Virus record (IMG/VR): IMGVR_UViG_3300021085_000129 | Coordinates: 1-31,271 of that record | Length of the DNA: 31,271 bases | Reading direction: 5' to 3' (one strand) | Source of the DNA: a virus | Shown here: positions 18,149 to 28,500 of the stretch, one piece after another | Layout of the letters: the number at the start of each line of letters is the position of its first letter | Numbering within the stretch: position 1 is the first letter of the stretch | Notes under the pieces: model-generated | What the model was told of the DNA's origin: nothing | The model's database searches: none | The model's input: the letters and a program-made list of their open reading frames with translations, nothing else | Program-made: the position numbers and the translations under genes

Positions 18149-19690
18149 ATGAAAAAAACTATAAACTCTTTTGATCTTGATTTGTCTGATATACCCAGTG
18201 TTGGATCTATTAGAAGGTTTACTATTTTAGGTGACAACAATTCTGAGTTTACTTTAGAAATAAAAAACGAAAACAATTATTATTATAATTTTAAAACAAA
18301 AACTTTTGCTGCAGCTGAGTATAAGTTAGATGGATTTATATCTGGATCTGTTTATTCAGGTTTAATAAACTTTCCAACCGTGACCAGCAACGATGTTTAT
18401 AACGTAACGCTTTTTGCAAAACTTGGAACTGAACATGCTAAATACAAGGAGGTTAGGTTTGCTGACAATACTATAGATGTAAACTCTTCCACTGGATCAA
18501 ACTCTTTACTATTAAAAAAAGTTTTATATCAATATACTAACTTATTATTAACTATATCTAACTACTCTCCAAGTTCAACTATAAGTCTAACTAATACTAG
18601 TGATACTATATCATTGTTTAGAAATATAGCGAATACTAAACAAAGTTTTTCTATATCCTGCTCTTCAGCGTCTACGGAATCATTTAGAATAATAAAACAA
18701 CCTACTGAAGACGATATAGTTTCTTTTGTAACTTTGACTGTTGGTAGCGAACCAAAATTGTTAAATGGTGAAAATGAATTTCCAGCAATAACAGTTACTG
18801 GTAAGATAAATGGAGTTATTAACAACAGTGATAATGTTACTGTAGATGGTTTGAGCGGAACACCTTTAATAGGTGATAAGTTTTTTGTGGTTGATTCTGT
18901 AAACTCAACGTCACCACAGATAGTTGAAAATGTTTCGGAGACAGCTATAACCTCATCTGTAGCTATAAATGCTGCTGATAATAAAAGTATTCAGTTTAGC
19001 AATAGAAAAAACTACCAATGGCCAGTTAACAATGTTTTAAATATTAAACCAGGCATGAAACTTTTTGCTGGAACAAACGTAACAGCTGACACAATAGTTT
19101 CTGATTTCCAAGATTATGTTGAATCTAATAACGTAATTTTTTCTAAAAACTACAAAGAGGCTATACAAACCGAAAACCAAATTCCAACTATAGTAAATGG
19201 AATAATAACCGTTCAACCTGGTAATTTGATATTTAGCAATCAACAAGCTTTGTTACTTGCTGGAGATACTATAAAAATAGGAGGCTATGGTATTGATACT
19301 TTTTACGATCTACATGGTTATAAAATAAAGTTAACAAGTTTGAAAATAGCTTTAACCGAGGTTACAACAACTACAACTTCTGCTTCCTCCGCTAGCACTA
19401 GTGTTGCGATTACTGAAAGAAATGGTATAATGAATAGTATTAGCACCGTTAGCGGTATAGGTATAGATCCAAAAGTTGTAGACCCAACTGTTAGCAGTGG
19501 TGGTAATGCTACGGGTGCAGGAACAATAGTTCTTAGTGCGGCTCAAACTTTAGAGAGTGGTGTAACATTAACATTTCCTGGAGCTGGTAAAATTGCAACT
19601 ATAACAGGTGAGATAGAAATACTGCAAGTAGGCACTCAAAATGCTACTTTGAATTTTGACGTTGAAAAACTGCTTTCCACGTCAGCATAG
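18149..19690 (+). CDS. Beta-rich tail/fibre-like structural protein
   Basis: A 513-residue Ser/Thr/Asn-rich protein with almost continuous predicted strands and almost no Cys (one, about residue 171). The N-terminus 'MKKTINSFDLDLSDIPSVGS' has no signal peptide. A Gly-Met beta module lies near G302-M303 ('NVLNIKPGMKLFAGTNV'), related to those in the genes at 8186 and 9554. A Thr/Ser linker at about 410-422 ('TEVTTTTTSASSASTSVA') separates a C-terminal domain that includes 'AGTIVLSAAQTLESGVTLTF'. This composition is usual for tail fibre, spike or baseplate-wedge proteins that bind outside the cell. No enzymatic motif was seen. It is the last gene before a 51-base A/T-rich gap. Confidence 0.6.
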   Translation: MKKTINSFDLDLSDIPSVGSIRRFTILGDNNSEFTLEIKNENNYYYNFKTKTFAAAEYKLDGFISGSVYSGLINFPTVTSNDVYNVTLFAKLGTEHAKYKEVRFADNTIDVNSSTGSNSLLLKKVLYQYTNLLLTISNYSPSSTISLTNTSDTISLFRNIANTKQSFSISCSSASTESFRIIKQPTEDDIVSFVTLTVGSEPKLLNGENEFPAITVTGKINGVINNSDNVTVDGLSGTPLIGDKFFVVDSVNSTSPQIVENVSETAITSSVAINAADNKSIQFSNRKNYQWPVNNVLNIKPGMKLFAGTNVTADTIVSDFQDYVESNNVIFSKNYKEAIQTENQIPTIVNGIITVQPGNLIFSNQQALLLAGDTIKIGGYGIDTFYDLHGYKIKLTSLKIALTEVTTTTTSASSASTSVAITERNGIMNSISTVSGIGIDPKVVDPTVSSGGNATGAGTIVLSAAQTLESGVTLTFPGAGKIATITGEIEILQVGTQNATLNFDVEKLLSTSA

Positions 19691-19741
19691 TAAAAAAACA
19701 AGCAAAACTGTGACTATATTATATATAAATTAAATTAAATT
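19691..19741 (+). promoter_or_regulatory. A/T-rich gap before the cupin gene, possible promoter
   Basis: The bases 'tgactatattatatataaat' (19711-19730) and then three 'aaatt' units run up to the ATG at 19742. It is among the longer gaps in the window. It holds the same alternating T/A run seen in other leaders and no terminator. A transcription start here is possible, but the usual Bacteroidota -7 motif is not clear. Confidence 0.3.
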
Positions 19742-20233
19742 ATGTCTAAAAACGAGTTGCAAGAAATATTTGACAATACACCTGCTGAATCATATAAAGA
19801 AAAAGTAAAGAAAATTGAAGATTATTTTATTAGTATAGCCGATGGAAAAACAGTTGTTGGTGATAACACTGAGTTGGTTTATCCAGACTTTTGGAAATAC
19901 AAGCATTCATTTGCCGATGGTATATATATACGAGAAATGGGCATGAAGAAAGGTCAGTTAGGTTTTTCAGCGATACACAAACATAGCTATGGTTTTTTTT
20001 TACTATCAGGAGTTTTAGCTTCTTCAAAAGAAGATGGTGTAGAAGAGTTTATCGCTCCATGTTATATAATATCACCTAGAGGAGCTAAAAGAATAGTTTA
20101 CGCGGTAGAAGACTGCGTTATAACCACGGTACACGCAAATCCAACAAATACACGGGACTTAAAAGAAATAGAGATAGCAAATGTTGTGTTCAACTGGGAT
20201 GATTACGATGAATATTTAAGATCAAAAAAATGA
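19742..20233 (+). CDS. Cupin-fold protein
   Basis: A 163-residue single-domain protein. Cupin motif 1 is seen as 'GFSAIHKHSYGFFLLSG' with H79, H81 and G90, but the usual Glu a few residues after is replaced by an aromatic. Motif 2 is 'ISPRGAKRIVYA' (P112, G114), where the expected His is R117. A further His, H131, in 'TTVHANPTNT' could be a metal ligand instead. So a metal site with H79, H81 and H131 is possible but degenerate, and a non-catalytic binding role is just as likely. The N-terminal 60 residues are helical and contain 'EDYFISIADGKTVVGDNTEL'. A cupin within a virion cassette, between tail and ejection proteins, is unusual in textbook phages. It could be a structural cap, a sugar-binding part of the tail, or a host-directed enzyme. 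Confidence 0.68.
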   Translation: MSKNELQEIFDNTPAESYKEKVKKIEDYFISIADGKTVVGDNTELVYPDFWKYKHSFADGIYIREMGMKKGQLGFSAIHKHSYGFFLLSGVLASSKEDGVEEFIAPCYIISPRGAKRIVYAVEDCVITTVHANPTNTRDLKEIEIANVVFNWDDYDEYLRSKK

Positions 20234-20258
20234 AAAAAATAATTAAAATAAATAAGAT

Positions 20259-20951
20259 ATGAGTTTTGGTGCAATGGCAGTAGCTGGAATAGGCGCTGGG
20301 ATTAGCTTGATAAACGCTAATAAAAATAGATTGGACGCTAAAGAGATTGTAGGTGATGCTGAAATAGAAAGAAACAAACAACAAGATTTATTAAACAAAC
20401 AAAAAGCACAGTATAAAGCTATGGAGTTTAAAAATCCTTTTGCAGACATGGAAAATACTTTTGAAGATTTAACCGTTAATCAACAGCAAGCTCAGTTTCA
20501 AGCTCAGCAAGGTGCTCAACAAAGAGCAAATATAATGCAAAGTATGAAAGGCGCTGCTGGTGGTAGTGGTATTGCTGGTTTAGCACAAGCTATGGCAAAC
20601 CAAGGTCAACTGCAAACTCAAGCTATATCAGCGTCTATAGGACAACAAGAATCTAGAAACCAAGCTTTAGCGGCTAAAGGAGCTGCTAGCGTACAGTCGA
20701 TGCAAAGACAAGGTGATCAATACGTTCAACAGCAAGAAGCTAATAGGCAAGCAACACTTTTAGGTATGCAAATGGGTGAAACTGCTGGGGCTAACACAGC
20801 TCTTCAAACTGCGGAAGGTAACCTAGCAAACGCTCAAGTTGCGCAGCAACAGATAGTTGCTAACGCTTTTGGAACTTTTGCCCAAGGTCTTGCGTCTAAC
20901 GCTGATACGCTAGGCGGTACAGATAACAATATATTCACACCAAAAATATAA
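20259..20951 (+). CDS. Pilot/ejection-like internal virion protein
   Basis: A 230-residue Ala/Gln-rich protein. The first 20 residues, 'MSFGAMAVAGIGAGISLINA', form a Gly/Ala-rich hydrophobic segment without a cleavage site, like the membrane-seeking start of T7 gp14-type and microvirus pilot proteins. The rest is helix-forming, with many Gln ('NQQQAQFQAQQGAQQRANIM', then 'GAAGGSGIAGLAQAMANQGQ'). It has no Cys. The gene sits between the cupin and a run of large proteins that look like internal virion proteins. The likely role is to enter the cell envelope during DNA ejection. Function is inferred from composition and position. Confidence 0.66.
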   Translation: MSFGAMAVAGIGAGISLINANKNRLDAKEIVGDAEIERNKQQDLLNKQKAQYKAMEFKNPFADMENTFEDLTVNQQQAQFQAQQGAQQRANIMQSMKGAAGGSGIAGLAQAMANQGQLQTQAISASIGQQESRNQALAAKGAASVQSMQRQGDQYVQQQEANRQATLLGMQMGETAGANTALQTAEGNLANAQVAQQQIVANAFGTFAQGLASNADTLGGTDNNIFTPKI

Positions 20952-20954
20952 AAC

Positions 20955-22535
20955 ATGGCATCAGATATAAACTTAATAAAAGCATCTTTTGATCTTGCAA
21001 ATAGTAAAGCCGCGGCTAACGTGCCTGATATGTCTAAAACCTATAAGTCTACCGTAGATGTTGGTAAAATGTACCTAGACGTAGTCTCTGGTATTGGAAA
21101 AGAAATGGCTTTAGATAGAAAGAAAAACGAATTAGGCCGCGAAAAACAACTTGAGAGTCTAAAGTCTGTTATAAAAAGAAACTTCTCTGAGATGTATAAA
21201 AAAGGCGGTAATCAAGGTGAGGAAACTATAATGGCTGTTCGTGAAGGTGTAAAGAAAATACAAGAAGATTTTGAAAGAGTTAATACTTATGGTGATAATG
21301 ACAACGATGAAAACGAGTACGCTAGAATACAATTAGAAGCTAGAGCTGCTAAGTTAATATCAAGCGTAACAAACTCTAGAGAGTTTTTTGGTCAATTAGG
21401 AGGTAGAGTTGACAACTTGAGAGTTGAAGACATAACTAAATTTAAAGGACATCTTTTAGACCCGATGCGTAGAGCTATGGATATAGACAACCATAAAAAC
21501 GACCCTGGAGTTATCGTTAGGTATGATCACGAAAAAGAAGATTTAGTGTATGAGGTAGACGGTGATTTTAGTATGACTCTTGATGAAATGGTTAAAAGTT
21601 TACCGGAGTACGATACGGCTAAACATAACAGAATAGCTGCATTTTTTAATACAGCTTCTGATACTGCTAAAATTGACGCTGGAGCAGAAACACCTGTTAA
21701 TCAGTTTGAAAACAATGATTATTTACAGGGTCAAAAAATTGAATTTAAAAAAGAAATAAATAATGAAGAAGACTTTTTAGATATATCTGGAGCTAAAATT
21801 ATTGGTGATCGTAGTTTTAGAGAGGCTTTAATTAATAGGGCTGATATATCTGTCGCTGCTATAAGAACTATGGTTGGCGAAAATGAAGCTGACATTGGCG
21901 CTCTTTACGCTGCTATGGATCATGATAATTCTGGTGGAATAAATTTTGATAAAGATTTAGCTGAACTAAAAACAACAGAAGCTAGAGAGGAATTTAAGAA
22001 AAACTACGAGCTTCTAATAGATGCTATAACAAACCCTGAGAATACAGCTTTCAACCTATCGATGTCTAAAGATCTTTTAGCTGACTATTACGTTGGATTG
22101 AAAAAACAAAATTACGACAACACCTATAACTACTACAACAAAAAAAGCAAAGAGAATTATGATAAAGACATCCCTGGTAATTATGAAATAGGTGGAAAGA
22201 GAGGTGTTTTTGACCCTATGGGCGGTACTAATGGTTCTGGTTTTAGAAGAGGTTTATGGAAAAGCAACCAACAATTAGACGTGAATAAGCAAATAACAAA
22301 GATGAGAAAACGTGAAAAGTTCTTTGATTACCTAGGTAATACTTGGAGAATGGGTGGAGATGGAAAAATACGTGGTTTTCACGCTGGATCTAATAATGAA
22401 GTTATATACGAGTGGGATAACAACCTTGGCGAGTACCTTGATGGAAAGGAAGATAGAGCTAGAAAAATTAAGAAGTTTACAGAGCAAGAAGCATTAGATA
22501 TGTTGTTTGGAATGGGATCGCAAAATATAGGTTAA
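20955..22535 (+). CDS. Unknown helical protein, probable internal virion protein
   Basis: A 526-residue charged, mostly helical protein with no signal peptide or membrane segment. I do not recognise a family. The N-terminal 120 residues are coiled-coil-like ('ALDRKKNELGREKQLESLKS'). The middle is mixed, and residues 322-333 ('DHDNSGGINFDK') look like a calcium-binding EF-hand loop, with Asp/Asp/Ser in positions 1, 3 and 5 but Lys in place of the final Glu. The C-terminal part is rich in Tyr, Asn and Gly, ending in a small strand domain with 'GNTWRMGGDGKIRGFHAGSN'. It begins three bases after the preceding stop and is followed 14 bases later by the giant polyvalent gene, so it is probably an ejection protein made with its neighbours. 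Confidence 0.6.
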   Translation: MASDINLIKASFDLANSKAAANVPDMSKTYKSTVDVGKMYLDVVSGIGKEMALDRKKNELGREKQLESLKSVIKRNFSEMYKKGGNQGEETIMAVREGVKKIQEDFERVNTYGDNDNDENEYARIQLEARAAKLISSVTNSREFFGQLGGRVDNLRVEDITKFKGHLLDPMRRAMDIDNHKNDPGVIVRYDHEKEDLVYEVDGDFSMTLDEMVKSLPEYDTAKHNRIAAFFNTASDTAKIDAGAETPVNQFENNDYLQGQKIEFKKEINNEEDFLDISGAKIIGDRSFREALINRADISVAAIRTMVGENEADIGALYAAMDHDNSGGINFDKDLAELKTTEAREEFKKNYELLIDAITNPENTAFNLSMSKDLLADYYVGLKKQNYDNTYNYYNKKSKENYDKDIPGNYEIGGKRGVFDPMGGTNGSGFRRGLWKSNQQLDVNKQITKMRKREKFFDYLGNTWRMGGDGKIRGFHAGSNNEVIYEWDNNLGEYLDGKEDRARKIKKFTEQEALDMLFGMGSQNIG

Positions 22536-22549
22536 AATAAAATATAAAT

Positions 22550-25500
22550 ATGAACGAAGAAATATTAAATAATATTTGGAACACGTTGTCTAACGATCCA
22601 AACGCTAGCCTTAAAGCGCAAGATTTTGAAGAATGGAAAAATAGTTTTATTAATAATAAAAATATACAGTCTAACGTGTATGATTATTTAAAACAAAACC
22701 ACAACGTAAAAGCTAACAACTTAGAAGAGTGGATAACTGGCGTGATGGGAAAGACAGAAGGTACTCAGGAAATAGATGCGCCTGTAGTACCGAACGTAAA
22801 TTTTTCCGGCAGTACGGAATTAGCATCGGAGCTTTCTGGTTTGGGTTTAGATGGACAAGAACTAAAAACATATGAAGACGGTTTAAATAAAGCTCTTGCA
22901 AAAACTGAAGTTGAAATGGAAGAGGTTTTAAAGTTAGCGGAAAAAGCTCCAACCTCACAGTATCTTGCTACAAAAGGTTTTCTTGGGCAGTTTGAAAAAA
23001 GGAATGTTTACGCATTTCAAGATTTTTTAAATGAAGATCAATCTAACATAGAAGAAGCTAAAGAAAAGTGGATACAGCAAGAAAGAGAAAAAATTCAAAG
23101 TAGAAACCTAGAAAAGGTTTTTGAAGAATTAAAAAGCGATGTTTTACCCTGGTGGACTGGGCCTGTTGGAATATATGGTTCGGCAAGAAAAATACTAGGC
23201 CCACAATCTTCTGTTGTAATGATAAATGAAGATGGTGAAAAAATCGAACAAACACCAGATGCGCTACCTTTTGGTTTAGGAAAGCAAGAGGAAAAATATG
23301 AAAAAGTTAGAAATATTTTGCATAAAGAGTATATTAGTCAGATGGAAACAATAAACTCAGAAGCAGAAGTTGTAGTCGATAACATAGAACTTTCTGTTGG
23401 TCAAATGAATTTGATTGATTATGAGTTGCAGGCATTAAAGTCTGAATATGAGCGAAACCCGCCAAGCTCTCAAGAAGCAGTTGATTATTTTAACGACTTA
23501 GTGGCTAAAAGAAAAACACTATTTAATACTTATAAGACAAACCTAGATAAACTAAACCAGTCAGACGTAAACTACGATAGCTTAGCAGATATTGCTGATA
23601 TGGTAAAAAGAACTTATAGTAAAGTGCAAGTTGCAGAAAATAGAGTTGAAAGCACTGTGTTAAGGCTTCAATCAGGTTTACTTAAAACTTTAAAAGAATC
23701 AACAGTTGGACTGGAAGAAAAATTTTTAAATGTTGATTTAAACTCAGAAGAAAATTTAGAGCTAGTTAGTGATTTTATGAGACCACTAGCTAAAGGCATG
23801 GGTAATTTAGGTGATGCTATGGATAAAAAATCTTTAGATTTATACAATAAATCTGAAAAAATAAATGAGTTTACCCAAAAAAGACAGGACACGGATATAA
23901 AATCAGTTGAAGATTTAGGAGAGTTTGTTTTAGATCTTTTTAGCGAACAAGCGGTAAACACTGCTTTAACACTAAGCATGAATGGTTTGGGTTTAGGTAT
24001 TATAGCCGCGGGCGCCACTGGTAATAAGTTTACAGCTATGGATAAAGATTTTGCTGAAGGTAAAATTTCTATGTCTCAATATTACGCGGCTGGAGTAGGT
24101 TACGGTCTTGCTGAGTATATTACTGAAAGAGTTTCTTTAGCAAACTTAAAACTAGGTATGAAAGGTTTTAGAAGAGCTTTAGATTTAGCTGGTGGTAAGT
24201 ACACTTTAAAAAGTTTTAGTTTCAAAAAATCATTAGCTATTTATGGTAAAGCTGTTGGATCTGAAGGTTTTGCTGAATTTTCTGCGTCAGTACTTCAAAA
24301 CGCTTTAGATAGATACGCATTAGAAGACAAGTCTGTTGGACTTATGGATGGTACTAAGGAAGCTTTTTGGTCAGGCGCGGCTATGGCTGGTTTAGGTTTT
24401 AATGCTCCAGCTTTAGCAGCTGCAGCTTATAGAGCAGCTACTCCATCAAAAGGTTGGGATAAAATAAATGAAAATACAAGAAAATTAATAGAACTTTCGG
24501 AGGTTTTTGAACAAATAGCTCTTGGGCCTAGAACACAAGAAACATTAGATCAAGCTAAAGCTGTTAGAGCTCAAATGGATGAGCTACTAAGAGATAACAT
24601 AAAACAAAAAGGTTTGGCAGAAAGAAGAGTAGATCAACTTTCAAATAACGAGAAAAGAACCTTAATAGATCTAGAAATAAAAAGAAATAAGTTTGCAAAC
24701 CAAATAGATAAGGTTAACGAGAATAAAAAGCTTTCAGAAAAACAAAGAAAAGATTTAATAAATAGATACGCAAAGCAAATATCAAAATTAGAAAGTAAAA
24801 AAGATTTAATATTAAATAGCGCTATGTACTCTAGTGACATGCGTAAAACTACAAAGTTAACTTTAGAAGACGCTATATTAAAAGGCTTAAATATAAAGAG
24901 TATACAAGCTGAAAACAATGATGACGCGCTAAAGCAAGCTATAAAGCATGTTGACAACTCTGATTTAACTGCAGAGCAAAAAAAAGAATTAAAAGATAAA
25001 TTAAAACAAACGTTTGACCAAGTAGACGTTTATGTTCATGGTTTTGCTATTGGTAAAAAACAAGGCTTGCCAATGCAGTTTCAAATGAAAAGCAATGCTA
25101 CTAACAACAGTACTGGCAACGCTTCAGTGCACTCTCACGAGCTAGGTCATAATTCTGTTCTTAGTAAAATTCTTGAAGGTAACGGAGATATGCTTGGACT
25201 TGTTGATGAATTTGAAGGTTATATTAGAAATAGGTTTAAAGGGCTTACTGAATTTGTAGAAAAAGAAGGTAGGTTTCAATTGACTCAGTATGCAACTACA
25301 AAAGAAGCTGTAACTAAAGAGTTAAAAAAAGAGCTTGGTAGAAAACCAACAGATCAAGAGGTCAAAGATAGAATATACTTAAACAAAGTAAGTATAGCCG
25401 AAGAAAAGCTAGCTGTTGCTATAGACTATATACGTCAATTTCATAATGAAAAAATAGACAAATCTTTCAAAGGTAAACTGTTGGATATGTGGAATAAGAC

Positions 25501-28500
25501 TAGAAACGCCGATGATATTAATGAAATACAAAACGGTGAAGATGTATATAACATGCTAACTAGTTTTGTTGCTGGTTTTGAAAAAGGCGAAATGAGCGGT
25601 TTAGCTGCAAGAGTAATATCTGGAAAAGTTAAAGCTCGTGCTCGTAACGCTAAAGAAGTAGAAGACAACAGAGTAAGAGAGCAAAAGTCAGCAACAAAAT
25701 CTATAAACGATTTTGGCAAAAAAATTGTAGATAAAGACGGTACTGTAACAGATTTAGAACAGAAAGGCCAGGGTAACTATTATTTTAAAGTTGAAGCTAA
25801 AAATATTTGGAAGCAAATACAAGAACAAGGTTTATTAGATGGTCTTATATTAGCTCAACCACACGAAGGCGTTAACAATAAAGCTTTTTTAGACACTACC
25901 TATGCAGAGCTTTTTTCTTGGTTTGAAAAATATCAACCTGAAAGAAAAAATTCTAGTGGTTTATTTGGTCATATAAACCCTCAAATACCTAATAGAGCAA
26001 AACAAGCTTATAACGTTATAACAAAAGGTGAGATAAAATACACTAAAGAAATAGGTGAAACAACTAAAGAAGGTGAGGTTAAAATTCAAGTTGCAGCTGA
26101 AACCACTAACGAAATGAAACAGCTTGAGGAAAAAGACATGTCTATTCAAGCTCAGGCACAAGAAAAAGAAGACAAACAAAAAGTAAAACAACAAAAAGAA
26201 TCTAAGTTTAGAAAAGCTCTTGGTATAGAAACAGGTGGTGTTTTATACATGAAAGTTTTAGATGCTGCTAGAAACAGCTTGTTAAGAGCGTATAGCACAA
26301 AAGACACGGTTAGACAAATACAAAGAAACCTAAGAGATCAAGCGAATAGGTATTTATTTAAGGATATTAAAAACTTTTTAGGTACGATTAAGTATAGATC
26401 TAATTTAAAGCAATACAGAGAAAACATAATGGAAAGCTTGTTTGTAGCTGACTTAGTGCAAATGGAAAGAGAGGTACCTGAAGCTGATAGAGTGTTCACT
26501 AAATTTGTTAAAAAACTTACCACAAAACAAGAGGTTATAGATGCTGTTGATCAAAATCTACTTCCACCATCAGCTATAAACGCGTACATTAAAGATAAGT
26601 CTGTTAACTTGTACGAAAAAGCAAGGCCTACTGAAGAGCAGTTTTTAGCATATTTTATGATACCAGCAATAAACCCTGTTACAGGTTTAAGGTCTGGTAA
26701 AAAAGGCACTAGAAAAGATACACTAGCAAAAAACATGGCTGGCGCGTTAGCTTATGATGCTACGATGCAAGTCGCTCAAGAACAAGATATAATTGAAAAA
26801 CGGCAAGAACTTGCTGATGCTAGAGGTGAAACTTTAGTTGAAGACAATTTAGATCAACTTGCTGTTTCTATAAGTAGAAATATAGATGTTAAATTTTCAA
26901 ACAAGTCTAATGAAAATAGAATTATATCAAACATGGCTGGCGAAATAATTAGTTTAACTAACGAGATGAGGACTAATGCTGGCTTGGTAACATATGAAGA
27001 TGGTCAGTATAAAATAAACTCTACGGTTTGGAAAAGATGGACTAAAAAAGCTAAATTTAAAAAATCTGATTTAGCCATTATAGCTGAATTCACCTACAAA
27101 GCATATAGATCGGAGCGGTATAGTAGGCTAACAGATTACGAAATAGCTACAAAAGTGCTAAAAACAGTAATAAAAGCTAGAAAAAATAAAAATGATATAA
27201 AAGTCCATCAAGCATTTGAGCAAATGATTATATCATCGTTGCAATATGCTGTTCAGAATATAAACTCTAGACTAAGGACGAACAAAAAAGTAAAAGAAGG
27301 AGTTGGTCAAGGCGATGCTTATATTAGTTACGGTAAAAATATACTTGGTATTGAGGTTAAAATGAATGAAGCAGATGGCGTTTCTCAAACTGTAAATGTA
27401 ATTCAAAACGAAAATGGAGAGTACTCTTTAAGCTACGCTAATGAAAACCCAACTACAAATGAAAATGGTGATACCTACGATAGCTTAATAGGTATTGAAA
27501 TACAAATAGCTTTAAAAGAATTAAATAAAAAGTTAAAAGAAAATAATTTAGGCGAAATTAAGAATGGCAACCAACTTTCTCCAAAACAAATTAAATATAT
27601 ACAAGATAATAATTTAAAAACAGAACTGTTTAAACATATAGATGTTAGCGAAATATATGCTGCTTGGCATTATGCTAATGGAAAATATACTAATAAACCA
27701 CAAGGATTTATTCAAGTAGGAAAAAGTTTGTACAGAATGATTACTGGCAATAGTAATTTAGACGGTTTAACAAGTTCTATTGTACAAGCGTTTAAAGGCG
27801 ATATACCTATTTTTAAAACGGAAAATGGAATAAAAATGCAGCTTCAAGCTAGATTAGACACGCAAAATGGAGTGTTAAAGTTTAGAGTTTCTCCTAGAAT
27901 AATAGATAACGAGTTAGTTAAATCTAATGTTAATCTTTTAAAACCTACAAATGCTGTAGAATTTGCCAAAGCTGTTGAAAAAGTAATGATACCTTTTAGC
28001 AGAGCGGAAAACTCCAACAACATACAAAAAGCTGTGCAATTTTCTAGATCCGCGAATAACCCAACAAAAGGTATTACTGTTTTAGATTTTGACGATACAC
28101 TTGCTACAACTAAATCGTTAGTTAAATTTACTAGACCAGATGGTACAACTGGTACTTTAAACGCAGAGCAATATGCTAGTACTTATGAAAACTTATTAGA
28201 TCAAGGTTACACTTTTGACTTTTCAGAGTTTAATAAAGTTGTAAAAGGTAAGTTAGCACCGTTGTTTCAAAAAGCTTTAAAGCTACAGGGTAAGTTTGGC
28301 TCTAAAAATATATTTGTATTAACAGCAAGACCACCTGCTGCTCAGAAAGCTATATTTGATTTCTTAAAAGCTAACGGATTAAATATACCTATTGATAATA
28401 TAACTGGTTTAGGCAACTCTACAGCTGAAGCTAAAGCTCTTTGGATGGCTGAAAAAGTTGGCGAGGGATATAATGACTTCTATTTTGCTGATGATGCTTT

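Noticed and set aside
15600-19690. Diversity-generating retroelement acting on the tail genes
   Set aside because: No reverse transcriptase and no template/variable repeat pair with adenine-specific changes were seen in the window.
723-26736. Other minus-strand open frames of 60-150 codons
   Set aside because: All lie inside plus-strand genes with strong protein features, and none shows a recognisable domain or a proper leader; they arise from AT-rich codon use.
28079-28105. 'LDFDDT' as an Asp triad of a virion RNA polymerase, as in N4 or crAss-like giant proteins
   Set aside because: The following 'VLTARP' and 'FYFADDALQNV' motifs at the right spacing make it a HAD phosphatase; no DxDxD polymerase motif was seen.
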